From contig NZ_PQCD01000019.1 in the NCBI RefSeq assembly GCF_002964705.1, positions 1-44,433 of the forward strand: DNA of 44,433 nucleotides. Reading direction: 5' to 3'. The notes under the pieces are model-generated. The model was not told where the DNA came from, did no database searches, and saw only the letters and a program-made list of their open reading frames with translations. How positions within the stretch are numbered: the first letter of the stretch is position 1; every line of letters starts with the position of its first letter. Origin of the DNA: Pseudoalteromonas sp. T1lg75. Lineage in GTDB: Bacteria; Pseudomonadota; Gammaproteobacteria; Enterobacterales; Alteromonadaceae. Position numbers and translations under genes: made by a program. Shown here piece after piece: positions 1 through 8,926 of this stretch.

Positions 1-90
1 GTTTGCGTCATCTAGCGAACTAGAATCTGCTGTTAGAACTCAATCTGTACGAGTGCCCACACAGATGATTGCTTCATATTTTTAAAGAAC
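1..90 (-). promoter_or_regulatory. rRNA operon 5' leader with boxA-like element (operon runs off left edge)
   Basis: Read on the minus strand, GTTCTTTAAAAA at 90-79 resembles the boxA antitermination signal of rrn operons (E. coli TGCTCTTTAACA). It is followed by TCTGTGTGGGCACTCG-like sequence (about 65-50), the same block that follows boxA in the E. coli 16S leader. With the tandem promoters upstream this indicates the transcribed leader of an rRNA operon. The 16S gene itself lies beyond base 1 and is not seen. Confidence 0.85.
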
Positions 91-136
91 GTTGCGACTT
101 GTTGTCGCTGCGGCTTTCACCGCTTCAGGGCTGCGC

Positions 137-164
137 ATTCTACGCTTTCCTAATTTGTTGTCAA
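137..164 (-). promoter_or_regulatory. rrn promoter, leader-proximal
   Basis: On the minus strand a -35 box TTGACA (164-159) and a -10 box TAGAAT (142-137) are separated by 16 bases. The short spacer and the GCGC-rich sequence just after the -10 are typical of growth-rate-controlled rrn promoters. It lies about 45 bases upstream of the boxA-like element. Confidence 0.8.
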
Positions 165-272
165 CACTTAGTTTTGAGAAAATTTTAATTTTTTCAAAAC
201 TGAGTTTTACTCGACTCAACCTTCACTTCGTATCGCTTGTTTGTAAGCTGTCCGCCGTGTCGGTGGATGCGC

Positions 273-300
273 ATTATAGGGAGATCGAAATTCAGATCAA
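273..300 (-). promoter_or_regulatory. rrn promoter, distal
   Basis: On the minus strand TTGATC (300-295), a 16-base spacer and a perfect TATAAT (278-273) are followed by GCGCATCC. This would be the distal member of a tandem rrn promoter pair. A/T-rich sequence around 301-360 could act as an UP element. The stretch 366-506 holds no gene. A weak plus-strand promoter for the RRM gene (TTGCTA 424-429, TAAGAT 446-451, 16-base spacer) is possible there. Confidence 0.75.
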
Positions 301-506
301 CACTTTTTTTTAAAGATCCTTTCCGTTCGCTCAAAATATCAACAGAGCACCTTTTTTTGCTACTTAAATAACCAAATATTGGCCCGTTTTAGGGAATATA
401 AATGAAGATCCTCCCTTTAAATGTTGCTATGTGAACTAATCTGGTTAAGATAAGGCTTTTCGTTTTGTTAAATTAATGTTTATTCCATGTATATTGGTAG
501 ATCACA

Positions 507-965
507 ATGACATCAGCTAATCTAAAAACAATTATAATCACCGTTTGTAGCGCGGTTTTAGGCTACATTCTTCTCGCTTTCGTTTTATCTACATCCTCTT
601 TATCTGCACCATTGGCATTTGCATTGGGTGCAGCGATCACAGGGATCTTGTTGCTAGTACTTAATGGCAAAGGCGGCGTTGCAACGACAGAAGATGCCGC
701 AGCAGACACGAAAACACTTTATGTAGGTAACCTTCCCTACCGTGCCAACGAACATATGGTTAAAGAACTATTCGAACAACACGGTATGGTGTTTAGCGTG
801 CGCCTATTAAAAGATAAGCACACGGGTAAACGCCGTGGCTTTGGTTTTGTCGAGGTCGCGCTAAAAGATGCCGATACCATGATCAACCAGCTTAATGATA
901 ATGAATATCAGGAAAGAACGCTGAAGGTCAGAGAAGCAAAACAAAAACAAGATAACGACGAATAA
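507..965 (+). CDS. Membrane-anchored RRM (RNA recognition motif) protein
   Basis: The protein has 152 residues. Residues about 8-30 and 34-53 are two hydrophobic segments, followed by a short linker and one canonical RRM (about 69-145). The RNP2 motif reads LYVGNL and the RNP1 motif KRRGFGFVEV, so the aromatic RNA-stacking positions are present. A charged tail rich in Lys and Gln follows. Family knowledge says single bacterial RRMs bind RNA and are usually small soluble proteins, so the double membrane segment is the notable part. It would place the RRM at the cytoplasmic face of the inner membrane. The gene stands alone, divergent from the rrn promoters, and ends at a strong hairpin terminator. 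The RNA target is unknown. Confidence 0.85.
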   Translation: MTSANLKTIIITVCSAVLGYILLAFVLSTSSLSAPLAFALGAAITGILLLVLNGKGGVATTEDAAADTKTLYVGNLPYRANEHMVKELFEQHGMVFSVRLLKDKHTGKRRGFGFVEVALKDADTMINQLNDNEYQERTLKVREAKQKQDNDE

Positions 966-970
966 AAAAA

Positions 971-992
971 GAGGGCTAAGCCCTCTTTTTTT
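971..992. terminator. Bidirectional intrinsic terminator between RRM gene and cysH
   Basis: The hairpin GAGGGCTAAGCCCTC (971-985) is flanked by seven A on the left and seven T on the right, so it can end both the plus-strand RRM transcript and the minus-strand cysJIH transcript. Confidence 0.9.
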
Positions 993-1015
993 ATTGTGTA
1001 CTGAATTAAGTTCGG

Positions 1016-1756
1016 TTAAATCCCATCACCATCTATATGCAGACCACACTCTCGGCTTAAACCGAAGAAACGTGTTTCTTCCTCGGTCATCCCCGGCTCA
1101 AGTTTACGCGTGGTGTGTACATCACCCATAGACACGTAACCTTGCTCCCACAAAGGGTGGTAAGGCAAGTCATACTTACTTAGGTACTGATAGACGTCAC
1201 GGTTACTCCACTCAATAATGGGATACACCTTAACGGTTCCTCGACTGATTTCGACAATGTTCTTGTCCTGTCGCGTGCTTGATTGCTGACGTCGCAAGCC
1301 ACTGAACCAGGTTCCCGCCTCAAGCTCCTGCAAAGCCTGGGTCATGGGTTCTACTTTATTAAGCTGATTATAGAGTTTAATGCCGCCTTCACCCTGCTCC
1401 CATAACTTACCGTATTTTGCCTCTTGCCAGGCCGGACTCAACTGCGACTGATACACCTTTAAGTTAAGCTGCAAACGTTCGGTAAGCTGGTCGATAAATT
1501 GGTAGGTTTCTGGAAACAGATAACCGGTGTCGGTCAGGACCACAGGAATGTCCTTCTTAACACTGGTTACCAGGTGCAGCATTACCGCGGCCTGGATCCC
1601 AAAGCTGGAGGACAAAATATGCGTACCCGGCAAATTTTCCATCGCCCACAGCACCCTTTGCTCAGGTGTTTTCTCGGCTAAGATGGTATTGATATCCACC
1701 AACAGACTCTGCTGCTCGGCTTTATCAAGAGTTAATATCTGGCTAAATGCGCTCAC
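1016..1756 (-). CDS. cysH: Phosphoadenosine phosphosulfate (PAPS) reductase
   Basis: CysH reduces PAPS to sulfite with thioredoxin, in the cytoplasm, in assimilatory sulfate reduction. The 246-residue protein matches the enterobacterial enzyme in length and motifs. SSSFG near residue 50 belongs to the PP-loop, [11 protein letters not shown] is the substrate-binding stretch, and ECGLHI near the C-terminus contains the catalytic cysteine. The absence of the extra cysteine pair of APS reductases supports PAPS as substrate. It is the last gene of cysJIH: 21 bases separate it from cysI and the bidirectional terminator lies about 25 bases downstream. The ATG at 1756 is the natural start (MSAFSQ). 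Confidence 0.96.
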   Translation of the reverse strand: MSAFSQILTLDKAEQQSLLVDINTILAEKTPEQRVLWAMENLPGTHILSSSFGIQAAVMLHLVTSVKKDIPVVLTDTGYLFPETYQFIDQLTERLQLNLKVYQSQLSPAWQEAKYGKLWEQGEGGIKLYNQLNKVEPMTQALQELEAGTWFSGLRRQQSSTRQDKNIVEISRGTVKVYPIIEWSNRDVYQYLSKYDLPYHPLWEQGYVSMGDVHTTRKLEPGMTEEETRFFGLSRECGLHIDGDGI

Positions 1757-1777
1757 TATCTTGTCCTCGCAGTGCGA

Positions 1778-3493
1778 TTAAGCGTGAAAGTCTGTTTTTG
1801 ATACCTTGACCTCGGCGACGATCCCTTGGCGGATCACAAAATCACCGAAGCCTTCCGCATCATTGCGCTCACTGGCCCAACGGCCAATTAGTTCATCAAG
1901 GGCATTGAGGTATGTCTCTTCACCCACGTTCTCCAAGTAAAGCTTGGGTATACGTGTTCCTTCGCGGTTACCGCCTAAATACAGGTTGTATTTACCCGGG
2001 CCTTTACCAACCAAGCCGGCCTCGGCCAACATAGCGCGACCACAGCCATTCGGGCAGCCGACCACACGCAAAATAATGTGATCCTCAGCAACACCATGCT
2101 TAGCCAATAAGGCTTCTGTCTTTTCAATTAGCTCAGGTAAATAACGCTCCGCTTCCGCCATAGCCAACGGGCAGGTCGGCAAGGCCACACACGCCATTGA
2201 CGCCTTACGCTGCTCGGTATGTGAATCGTCGATAAGACCATGGTCACGCGCAAGGTGTTCAATCACGTCCTTTTGATCCGCAGGCACACCGGCAATGATC
2301 AGGTTCTGATTAGCCGTCATACGGAAATCCCCTTGGTGGATCTCGGCGATTTTACGGCAGCCTGTTTTCAGCGCTTTATCTGGGAAATCGAGAATACGAC
2401 CATTTTGAATAAACACGGTGAGGTGGTGTTTACCATCGATACCTTCAACCCAGCCGAAACGATCGCCACGGTGAGTGAATTCATAAGGGCGACTTTGTTC
2501 AAACTTCACGCCGGCACGTTTTTCAACTTCCGCCTTAAAGGCATCGCTGCCAAAGGTATCCAGGGTATATTTGGTTTTCGCATTCTTACGGTTAACTCGG
2601 TTACCCCAGTCACGCTGTACCGACACCACGTGCTCGGCAATCGCCAAGGTGTGCTCAAGCGGCACATAGCCAAAGTCATCCGCCTTACGCGGATAGGTAT
2701 TTACATCACCATGGGTCATGGCCAGGCCACCGCCAACCAAGACGTTAAAACCAACCAGCTTGCCGTTTTCAGCAATGGCCACAAAGTTTAGGTCGTTGGC
2801 ATGCACATCCACTTCGTTATTCGGTGGAATGGTCACTGTGGTTTTAAATTTACGAGGCAAATAAGTCGAACCTAAGATCGGCTCTTCTGTGCTCTCGGAC
2901 TTTTCACCATTTAACCAGATTTCGGCATACGCGCGGGTTTTTGGCAGCAGGTGCTCGGAGATCTTCGCCGCCCACTCGTAAGCTTCCTGGTGTAGTTCAG
3001 ACTCCACCGGGTTGGTGGTGCACAGCACGTTACGGTTTACATCACCGGCGGTAGCGATTGAGTCGATGCCGACGCTATTGAGCATCTGGTGCATGTCTTT
3101 AATATTCGGCTTTAAAACACCGTGAAACTGGAATGTTTGACGGGTTGTTAGTCGAATCGAACCGTACATGGTCTTTTCTTCGGCAAACTTGTCGATGGCT
3201 AACCATTGCTCCGGCTTGATAATGCCGCCGGGCATACGGGCACGCAGCATCACGTTGTGCAAAGGTTCCAACTTTTGCTTAGCACGCTCAGGACGAATAT
3301 CGCGGTCGTCTTGCTGATACATACCGTGGAAACGGATCAGCTGGAAGTTGTCGGCAGTAAAGCCACCGGTGATCTGATCCTTGAGATCCGCTTCTATGGT
3401 GCCGCGTAAAAAATTACTTTCGGTTTTTAAACGCTCATTGTCAGCAAACTTCGCCTGGGGATCGTGCTTGCTATTTGGCTTGTAATCGCTCAT
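1778..3493 (-). CDS. cysI: Sulfite reductase (NADPH) hemoprotein beta-component
   Basis: CysI carries siroheme and a 4Fe-4S cluster and makes the six-electron reduction of sulfite to sulfide, using electrons delivered by CysJ. At 571 residues it is the usual length (E. coli 570). The two cluster-binding cysteine pairs are visible near residues 430-480: CVALPTC, then [11 protein letters not shown], giving the C-x5-C ... C-x3-C pattern. The N-terminal part contains the arginine-rich substrate and siroheme region ([12 protein letters not shown]). It lies 33 bases after cysJ and 21 before cysH, clearly one operon. No internal defect is seen. Confidence 0.97.
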   Translation of the reverse strand: MSDYKPNSKHDPQAKFADNERLKTESNFLRGTIEADLKDQITGGFTADNFQLIRFHGMYQQDDRDIRPERAKQKLEPLHNVMLRARMPGGIIKPEQWLAIDKFAEEKTMYGSIRLTTRQTFQFHGVLKPNIKDMHQMLNSVGIDSIATAGDVNRNVLCTTNPVESELHQEAYEWAAKISEHLLPKTRAYAEIWLNGEKSESTEEPILGSTYLPRKFKTTVTIPPNNEVDVHANDLNFVAIAENGKLVGFNVLVGGGLAMTHGDVNTYPRKADDFGYVPLEHTLAIAEHVVSVQRDWGNRVNRKNAKTKYTLDTFGSDAFKAEVEKRAGVKFEQSRPYEFTHRGDRFGWVEGIDGKHHLTVFIQNGRILDFPDKALKTGCRKIAEIHQGDFRMTANQNLIIAGVPADQKDVIEHLARDHGLIDDSHTEQRKASMACVALPTCPLAMAEAERYLPELIEKTEALLAKHGVAEDHIILRVVGCPNGCGRAMLAEAGLVGKGPGKYNLYLGGNREGTRIPKLYLENVGEETYLNALDELIGRWASERNDAEGFGDFVIRQGIVAEVKVSKTDFHA

Positions 3494-3526
3494 ATCAATT
3501 CCTACATTCGGGGCGCTGACGGGCGC

Positions 3527-5332
3527 TTAATAAACATCTTTTTGGTAACGGTTAGCGCTGCGTAGCTCTTTCAGATACTGCTCGGCGCTGTCATCATCTT
3601 TGCCACCGTGGGCCTTGATCACATCAACTAAGGCCTGGTGCACATCTTTGGCCATGCGCGTGGCGTCACCACAGATATACACATGAGCACCCTGCTCTAA
3701 CCAGGCAAAAACCTGCTCGCCCTGCTCACGGATACGGTCTTGTACATAAACCTTTTGCGCCTGGTCGCGGCTCCAGGCCACATCAACCTGAGTCAACAAA
3801 CCTGACTTCAAATAGCCTTGAATTTCGGTTTGGTAGAGGAAATCCTGGGTAAAGTGTGGGTTGCCGAAAAACAGCCAGTTATTACCTTCTGCATCACGGG
3901 CTTCACGCTCTTGTAAGAAGGCGCGGAAAGGCGCAATACCTGTACCCGGACCTATCATGATCACCGGCGTATTATCGTCAGCAGGCAAACGGAAATTATC
4001 ATTGTGCTCGGTAAACACCTTAATAGTCGCGCCTTCTTCGGCAAATCGACCCAGATAACCCGAACAACCACCCAGGTGCTGCTCGCCAAAACCGTCGAAC
4101 TCAACCACTGCAAGCGTCAGGTGCACTTCGTCTTCCACCTCGGCCTGACTTGAGGCAATAGAGTAAAGACGCGGCTGCACTTTGCGCAGGCTATCGACTA
4201 GCTCTTGGGCACTGACCTTGGCCGGGTTTTGGAAAATAACATCATAGGTTTGACGCGCTTCTATGTACTCGCGCATCGCCGCCTTATCTTCAACCAGAGC
4301 CAGTAACTCGGCGTTTTCAGTCAGGGCCGCGAACTTTTCTACAAAACCGGGATAAGACTGCGTGAGCTCCAGACGCTCGATTAACGCATCACGTACACTT
4401 AAGGTGTCATCGCCCAAGGCTACTTGGGTGTCGCCATCAAGTTCCAGCGTAGCCAAGACCTTATCAACCTTGGTTTCATCGTTAAGGAAATACACACCCA
4501 AGGAATCGCCCGGTTGATACTGGATATCAGACCCTTCCAAAGAGATCTCAATATGACGCACGTCTTTCGTTGAGTCGCGACCGGTGATCTTCTGCACCGT
4601 CACTAACTCGGCAGCAAAAGGATTCTGCTTACTGTACTGACTCGCCGCACCGGCGGTCATCGGCATGCTCACCACATTGGCATTGGTTTGCTGGGCTTTA
4701 AGATCGGGTTCGAAGGCATCCAGGGCACCATTGATCCAAACCTCACTGTGGTCTTCATAATCCACATCCAGGTCGGCACGTTGATGGATCACCTCGGCAC
4801 CCAGCTTAACTAAACGCTCTTCAAAATCTTTTGCGGTTTGGCAGAAAAACTCATAGCTGGAGTCACCTAAACCCAACACGGCAATTTTTACACCCGCTAA
4901 TTTCGGTGCCTTTTTCGTGCTTAGGAATTCATACAGGGCTTCTGCATCTTCGGGCGGCTCACCCTCACCGTAGGTGGATACCACTATGCTAATAAACTGT
5001 TCTTTTTTCAGCGCCGTCGGCTTGTAATCGGCCATACTCACAAGGTTTACCGCCATACCGCGTGCTTGTGCCTGCGCTTGCAATTGTGTAGCCACGCCCT
5101 TGGCATTACCTGTTTGTGAGCCATATAAAATGGTCAGAGTTGCTGCTTCTGCGACATTGCTCGCCGTGGTAGCCATACCACCGGCTAGGGCGGCACTATT
5201 AGCACTGGCGGCAAGATAACCACTGACCCAGGCTTGCTGAATTGGATTTAACTCGGCCACCAAACCTTGGAGCTTTTTCACCTGCTCCGGTGTAAGCGGG
5301 CTGGCCGCCGCGTTCAGCTGGTTTAACAACAT
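3527..5332 (-). CDS. cysJ: Sulfite reductase (NADPH) flavoprotein alpha-component
   Basis: CysJ takes electrons from NADPH through FAD and FMN and passes them to CysI. Visible domains are an N-terminal flavodoxin (about 70-210) with the FMN loop YGSQTGNAKGVA and STYGEGEPP, then an FAD domain with RLYSIASS, and an NADPH domain with IGPGTGIAPFRAFLQ. It ends in the typical DVY. I choose the ATG at 5332 (MLLNQLN), which has AGAGGAAAA just upstream, giving 601 residues; an upstream in-frame codon at 5359 would add nine residues and has no better ribosome site. It is the first gene of the cysJIH operon. No clear CysB site could be assigned in 5333-5652. Confidence 0.96.
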   Translation of the reverse strand: MLLNQLNAAASPLTPEQVKKLQGLVAELNPIQQAWVSGYLAASANSAALAGGMATTASNVAEAATLTILYGSQTGNAKGVATQLQAQAQARGMAVNLVSMADYKPTALKKEQFISIVVSTYGEGEPPEDAEALYEFLSTKKAPKLAGVKIAVLGLGDSSYEFFCQTAKDFEERLVKLGAEVIHQRADLDVDYEDHSEVWINGALDAFEPDLKAQQTNANVVSMPMTAGAASQYSKQNPFAAELVTVQKITGRDSTKDVRHIEISLEGSDIQYQPGDSLGVYFLNDETKVDKVLATLELDGDTQVALGDDTLSVRDALIERLELTQSYPGFVEKFAALTENAELLALVEDKAAMREYIEARQTYDVIFQNPAKVSAQELVDSLRKVQPRLYSIASSQAEVEDEVHLTLAVVEFDGFGEQHLGGCSGYLGRFAEEGATIKVFTEHNDNFRLPADDNTPVIMIGPGTGIAPFRAFLQEREARDAEGNNWLFFGNPHFTQDFLYQTEIQGYLKSGLLTQVDVAWSRDQAQKVYVQDRIREQGEQVFAWLEQGAHVYICGDATRMAKDVHQALVDVIKAHGGKDDDSAEQYLKELRSANRYQKDVY

Positions 5333-5617
5333 CTTTTTTCCTCTAACCCAAAGCTGCATTGCCCTTGCGCCATGCAGTGTAAAATGTGTGTTTGCCCGGC
5401 AACAAAAAAGGTCAATACCAGGCTATGGTGAGCATGAAGCATACCTAGGAGCGCTGGCAGGAAAAAAGAATAGAATCTGCTTTGTTATTCCAATTGGTTA
5501 TTAATTTCGTTTTTTTCCAACAAAAACAGTTTAAAAGAGATTGCTCGATGGGTCGTAGGCCGATAAAAGCCTGAGGGTGACGGATGATTACCGACAAAGG
5601 AGTAGTAAAACAAAAAA

Positions 5618-5633
5618 GGCGCCACCAGGCGCC
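5618..5633 (-). terminator. Intrinsic terminator downstream of the 5653-6036 gene
   Basis: GGCGCC-ACCA-GGCGCC forms a six-pair GC hairpin. On the minus strand it is followed by TTTTTTG, placing a terminator just after the hypothetical gene. Apart from this hairpin, the interval 5333-5652 shows no gene and only A/T-rich sequence in front of cysJ. Confidence 0.8.
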
Positions 5634-5652
5634 CTTCTAGATCTGTAGACCT

Positions 5653-6036
5653 TTACTGTTGCTCTGCGGCATAGATGGTCACTTCGATGCCGGCGCCAAT
5701 AGCGGAAATACGCAATAAGGTATCGGCGCTGATCGCCTCGTTAAAACATTTAGGTGAATGCCCCGAGCTAAAACCTAAATCAAAGGTACGGCGTGAACAG
5801 CCTAACCACTGCTTAAGGGCAGCCTTAGAGCAAGACTCGATCAACTCACACAATTCATTAATGGCTTTATCCGGGCTGACTGCATCGCTATTGGCCTCAA
5901 AGCGCGCTAACTGACGGGTGTCGTCCTTGTCGTAGTGGAGCACCACGGCGCGCTTATCCAGGTCCGCAACCAGGGCACTGATATCCTGCTGCGATTCCAG
6001 CTCTAAATCAACGTTAAGAAATTGAATGTCTGCCAT
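5653..6036 (-). CDS. Hypothetical protein, 127 residues
   Basis: I do not recognise this family with certainty. The protein is acidic and soluble, with no signal peptide or membrane segment. The C-terminal half has a pattern reminiscent of DUF4279-type proteins (SRRTFDLGF, then ADTLLRISAIGAGIEVTIYA), but the match is only by eye. It appears monocistronic, with its own terminator downstream. The ATG at 6036 has GGGAG about ten bases upstream. No neighbour suggests a function. Confidence 0.7.
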   Translation of the reverse strand: MADIQFLNVDLELESQQDISALVADLDKRAVVLHYDKDDTRQLARFEANSDAVSPDKAINELCELIESCSKAALKQWLGCSRRTFDLGFSSGHSPKCFNEAISADTLLRISAIGAGIEVTIYAAEQQ

Positions 6037-6230
6037 CTAGTGTTTTGCTCCCGTTCACGCCACAAGCCGGTTAGTTTAAATCTGCGCCATTGTGTCATAT
6101 TGACCATTAATAACAAGAGCGTACACCAGGTTATCATTCCCTGGCCAAAAACATGATGAATAAACGCCTGTTTAAACATAGTTGAACAATTGATAAATAG
6201 GCGCCCATTTATGCCGGCTCTGCCCCGACA

Positions 6231-7115
6231 TTAAGAGCGGAAGTGCTGTTTTAACAGTTGCGCAAAGGCTTGAACCTTGGCACTGCGATGCATTTGGTGA
6301 TGGGTCACCAACCAGATATCGTGCTGCCAGTTCAACTCCTTGGGCAACACCGGACGCAACTGCGGATACAACCGGGCCACCTCTTTTTGCATACCGCCAA
6401 TCCCCAAACCGTTGACCACGGCGCGGTTAGCATCGGAAGTCTCTGATACCCGCAGGGTAATTTGCGGCGCCGCAATATGCTCATCGACCCAGGCAAAATA
6501 GGGAACACGACTATTAAAACCGGCCACCCCGGAAATAAAATGATGTTGCTGCAATTGGCTTAGCGACTGGGGCTCTCCCATGCGTGCCAGGTAACGTTCA
6601 TGGGCAAAGAGCCCTGAATCTCTGGAGCACAGGTGCTGGGCAATATAGTCTCCCTCATCCGGGCGCGGACCGGCACGCACGGCGATGTGGGCCTGACCAT
6701 GATCCAGGCGCAAGCGCTTTTGATCTAAGAGTATCTCTAACTGCACCTGAGGATGGCGCTGCTGAAAAACCTCACATACGGGGGCCAGCATATCGATAAA
6801 ACCACTGACCGTGGTCAAGAGTAAGGAGCCACTCAAGGTGGTATCCGCCGCCATAATGCTGCTGTGCAAAGATTCGAGTTGCTCGTTGATCTGCTCGGCA
6901 CTGGCAAACAGCTTAGCGCCGGTTTCGGTGACCGTGTAGCCGCGGGCATGACGATGGAATAAACGGGTATTCAGGCTTTGTTCGAGGTGGTTAATACGCC
7001 GTAACACTGTGCTGTGATGCACCCCCAAGGCTTGCGCCGCCGAGGTTAAGGTGCCGCGGCGGGCAACCTCAAAGGCCACTTTAATATCCTGCCAATCGCT
7101 AAATTCGCTCGCCAT
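6231..7115 (-). CDS. LysR-family transcriptional regulator
   Basis: The protein has 294 residues, the usual LysR length. An N-terminal winged helix-turn-helix (about 5-65) reads GTLTSAAQALGVHHSTVLRR. The C-terminal periplasmic-binding-like effector domain starts near residue 90. It is divergent from the FMN reductase gene at 7242 across 126 bases containing a near-perfect palindrome. In this family such an arrangement usually means the regulator controls both itself and the divergent gene. The effector is unknown. AGGA lies just upstream of the ATG at 7115. Confidence 0.93.
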   Translation of the reverse strand: MASEFSDWQDIKVAFEVARRGTLTSAAQALGVHHSTVLRRINHLEQSLNTRLFHRHARGYTVTETGAKLFASAEQINEQLESLHSSIMAADTTLSGSLLLTTVSGFIDMLAPVCEVFQQRHPQVQLEILLDQKRLRLDHGQAHIAVRAGPRPDEGDYIAQHLCSRDSGLFAHERYLARMGEPQSLSQLQQHHFISGVAGFNSRVPYFAWVDEHIAAPQITLRVSETSDANRAVVNGLGIGGMQKEVARLYPQLRPVLPKELNWQHDIWLVTHHQMHRSAKVQAFAQLLKQHFRS

Positions 7116-7127
7116 GGGCTTTTCCTA

Positions 7128-7145
7128 ATGTGTATATATGCACAT
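7128..7145. promoter_or_regulatory. Candidate LysR operator palindrome
   Basis: ATGTGTATATATGCACAT is an 18-base inverted repeat with one mismatched pair. It contains the T-N11-A core expected of LysR boxes and sits 12 bases upstream of the LysR start, in the divergent promoter region. Confidence 0.5.
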
Positions 7146-7241
7146 AAGCTTTGCGTTTTTTATGCTTTTTTGCAAGTCGATTTTCTTTTAAAGTGACCAC
7201 CAAGCATACAGCACACCTTGCCAAGCATAAGGATCACCACC

Positions 7242-7811
7242 ATGTCTAACGCAAAAATTATCGCCCTAGCAGGCAGCCTACGTAACAACAGCTTTAACCA
7301 CGCCGTTATCGCCCATGCCGCCGAGCTGGCAAAGCAACAAGGCGCCGAGGTAGAGGTGCTCTCTTTGGCCGAGCTCGACCTGCCTATGTTTAACGAAGAC
7401 ATTGAAGCTCAGGGCACGCCCGCAAACGTTAATCTTCTTAAAGACAAGTTACGTTCCGCGGATGCCATTTTGTTGGCCAATCCAGAGTATAACGGCTCGA
7501 TCACCGCGGTATTAAAAAATGCCATCGACTGGGCCTCACGCACAGAGCCGGGTGCTGCACCGGCATTTCGCAATAAGGTCGTGGCCTTATTTGCCGCTTC
7601 ACCCGGCGGTCTAGGTGGTCTGCGTGGCCTTAACCATGTTCGCGATATTCTTAGCGGTATCGGCGCCCTGGTACTAGGCGATCAGCTTGCCATTGGCGGT
7701 ATCCACACACTGGTTGACGAGCAAGGCCGCATCAGCGACGCCGCCACCAGCGAGAAAATCAATGCGCTAACGGCACAATTGGTCTATGTCACCGAGAAAC
7801 TAAACGGTTAA
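7242..7811 (+). CDS. NADPH-dependent FMN reductase (flavodoxin-fold oxidoreductase)
   Basis: The protein has 189 residues with the flavodoxin-like fold of the NADPH-dependent FMN reductase/quinone or azo reductase family. The FMN phosphate loop is GSLRNNSFN near residue 11, and PEYNGSITAVLKNAIDW is the family signature around residue 76. I choose the ATG at 7242 (MSNAKI) because AAGGA lies ten bases upstream; an upstream codon at 7218 has no such site. It is divergent from LysR, which probably controls it. Its last 12 bases overlap the convergent ygjV gene. The likely role is reduction of quinones or electrophiles, but the substrate cannot be read from sequence. Confidence 0.9.
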   Translation: MSNAKIIALAGSLRNNSFNHAVIAHAAELAKQQGAEVEVLSLAELDLPMFNEDIEAQGTPANVNLLKDKLRSADAILLANPEYNGSITAVLKNAIDWASRTEPGAAPAFRNKVVALFAASPGGLGGLRGLNHVRDILSGIGALVLGDQLAIGGIHTLVDEQGRISDAATSEKINALTAQLVYVTEKLNG

Positions 7812-8297
7812 GCTGGAACGAAACCGATACAAGCCGATAAGATTGCTGGTTAAGAACAAGGCCTCCATCACCATGGCGACCGGCGAGCCGGCAATCACCG
7901 CAAAGGCCAACCAAAAGCAGGTGCCGAACAACATGCTGACACGCATACGCACCTGCTGCCCCTGAAAAGCCGCATAGGTTTGCAAACAACTGCCGGCCAC
8001 CGCCAATAAGGACCACCAGGAATCCATTACCAAGACGCCAAGCACTAAGGCACAAAGGATAAAAAAGCGCATCAATTGCCGACGCTGATAGCGCATGCTG
8101 ATGGCATACCGTACCGAGGCCAGCGCCATCAAGGCCGCCCCTGCCGGCTGTTGCAACAACACATAATGAATGGACGTCAATGCCGTCGAGGCGACCAAAC
8201 AGGCCAACACATAGTGACGGCGGTAGAATTGAAACGACATTAAATCGAGCGCCACGGCAATGGCCGCGAGCACTTGGGAAATAAGATAATAGGTCAT
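7800..8297 (-). CDS. YgjV-family inner membrane protein
   Basis: The protein has 165 residues and is almost entirely hydrophobic, with about five or six membrane segments and short charged loops (YRRHY, RYQRRQ). The layout fits the YgjV family of inner membrane proteins, whose function is not established. I use the ATG at 8297 because GGAGG lies six bases upstream. It is convergent with the FMN reductase (12-base overlap) and downstream of the Crp-like gene on the same strand, with about 55 bases between them. Confidence 0.82.
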   Translation of the reverse strand: MTYYLISQVLAAIAVALDLMSFQFYRRHYVLACLVASTALTSIHYVLLQQPAGAALMALASVRYAISMRYQRRQLMRFFILCALVLGVLVMDSWWSLLAVAGSCLQTYAAFQGQQVRMRVSMLFGTCFWLAFAVIAGSPVAMVMEALFLTSNLIGLYRFRSSLTV

Positions 8298-8352
8298 GCT
8301 TCCTCCGGGCACCGATAATGACCGGACGATGGCAAAAACGCCTTAACCTTTG

Positions 8353-8916
8353 TTAATTGATCCCTAATCGAGCCCGAATACGTGACAGGCTAACCGCACT
8401 GATCCCCAGGTACTTGGCCACCTGCTGCAGGCTCAGCTGTGTCAGCCAGTGGCGGCGATGTTGATAGAGGTATTGGTAGCGCTGCTGCGGTGTTTGCAAT
8501 AGCAAAAAGGCCTCTTTCGCTTCTTTGTACAACACCTGCTGTTTTAACAAGGCCAGTACCAGGGCTTGCCAGTTTGGTTGAGATAAGACTTGGATAGGCA
8601 CGCGCAACAATTGGCTCGGTTTGAGCACTTCAATATTATATTGGGCGGCACCTTGATTAATCCAGGCGCTGTAGAGAAACACCAACTCCCCGGCAAAATA
8701 GAACTCTTTATAATGTTCAGTGCCCGCTTCATCCAGATGAGTCGCCACCAGCACGCCGGACACAATAAAGTAGGCGTATTCCTGCATCTGCCCTTGGCTC
8801 AGCAAACGTTGTCCCGGCACCATGTCTAGGGAGGACTTATCTTGTGTCGATTCTATCTGCGCTTGCAGCTGCCGGTTGAGCTCCAGGTTGACCTCGCCCA
8901 GTCCCTCATAGGCCAT
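8353..8916 (-). CDS. Crp/Fnr-type transcriptional regulator
   Basis: The protein has 187 residues. The N-terminal half is a cyclic-nucleotide-binding-type beta-roll (GQRLLSQGQMQEYAYFIVSG). The C-terminal helix-turn-helix (LQQVAKYLGISAVSLSRIR) is typical of Crp/Fnr-like regulators. I see no cysteine cluster, so it is not an Fnr-type oxygen sensor. Key phosphate-binding residues of true Crp (the GE-x-RSA motif) are not evident, so the ligand is probably not cAMP. I use the ATG at 8916 with AAAGGA upstream; the frame stays open farther upstream but that part overlaps the preceding gene. Its start is ten bases after the stop of the TerB-like gene, so the two are probably co-transcribed. Confidence 0.87.
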   Translation of the reverse strand: MAYEGLGEVNLELNRQLQAQIESTQDKSSLDMVPGQRLLSQGQMQEYAYFIVSGVLVATHLDEAGTEHYKEFYFAGELVFLYSAWINQGAAQYNIEVLKPSQLLRVPIQVLSQPNWQALVLALLKQQVLYKEAKEAFLLLQTPQQRYQYLYQHRRHWLTQLSLQQVAKYLGISAVSLSRIRARLGIN

Positions 8917-8926
8917 GTCGGTTCCT

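Noticed and set aside
2240..2791. 183-residue open frame opposite cysI
   Set aside because: It is antisense to a well-conserved gene and shows no domain or ribosome site.
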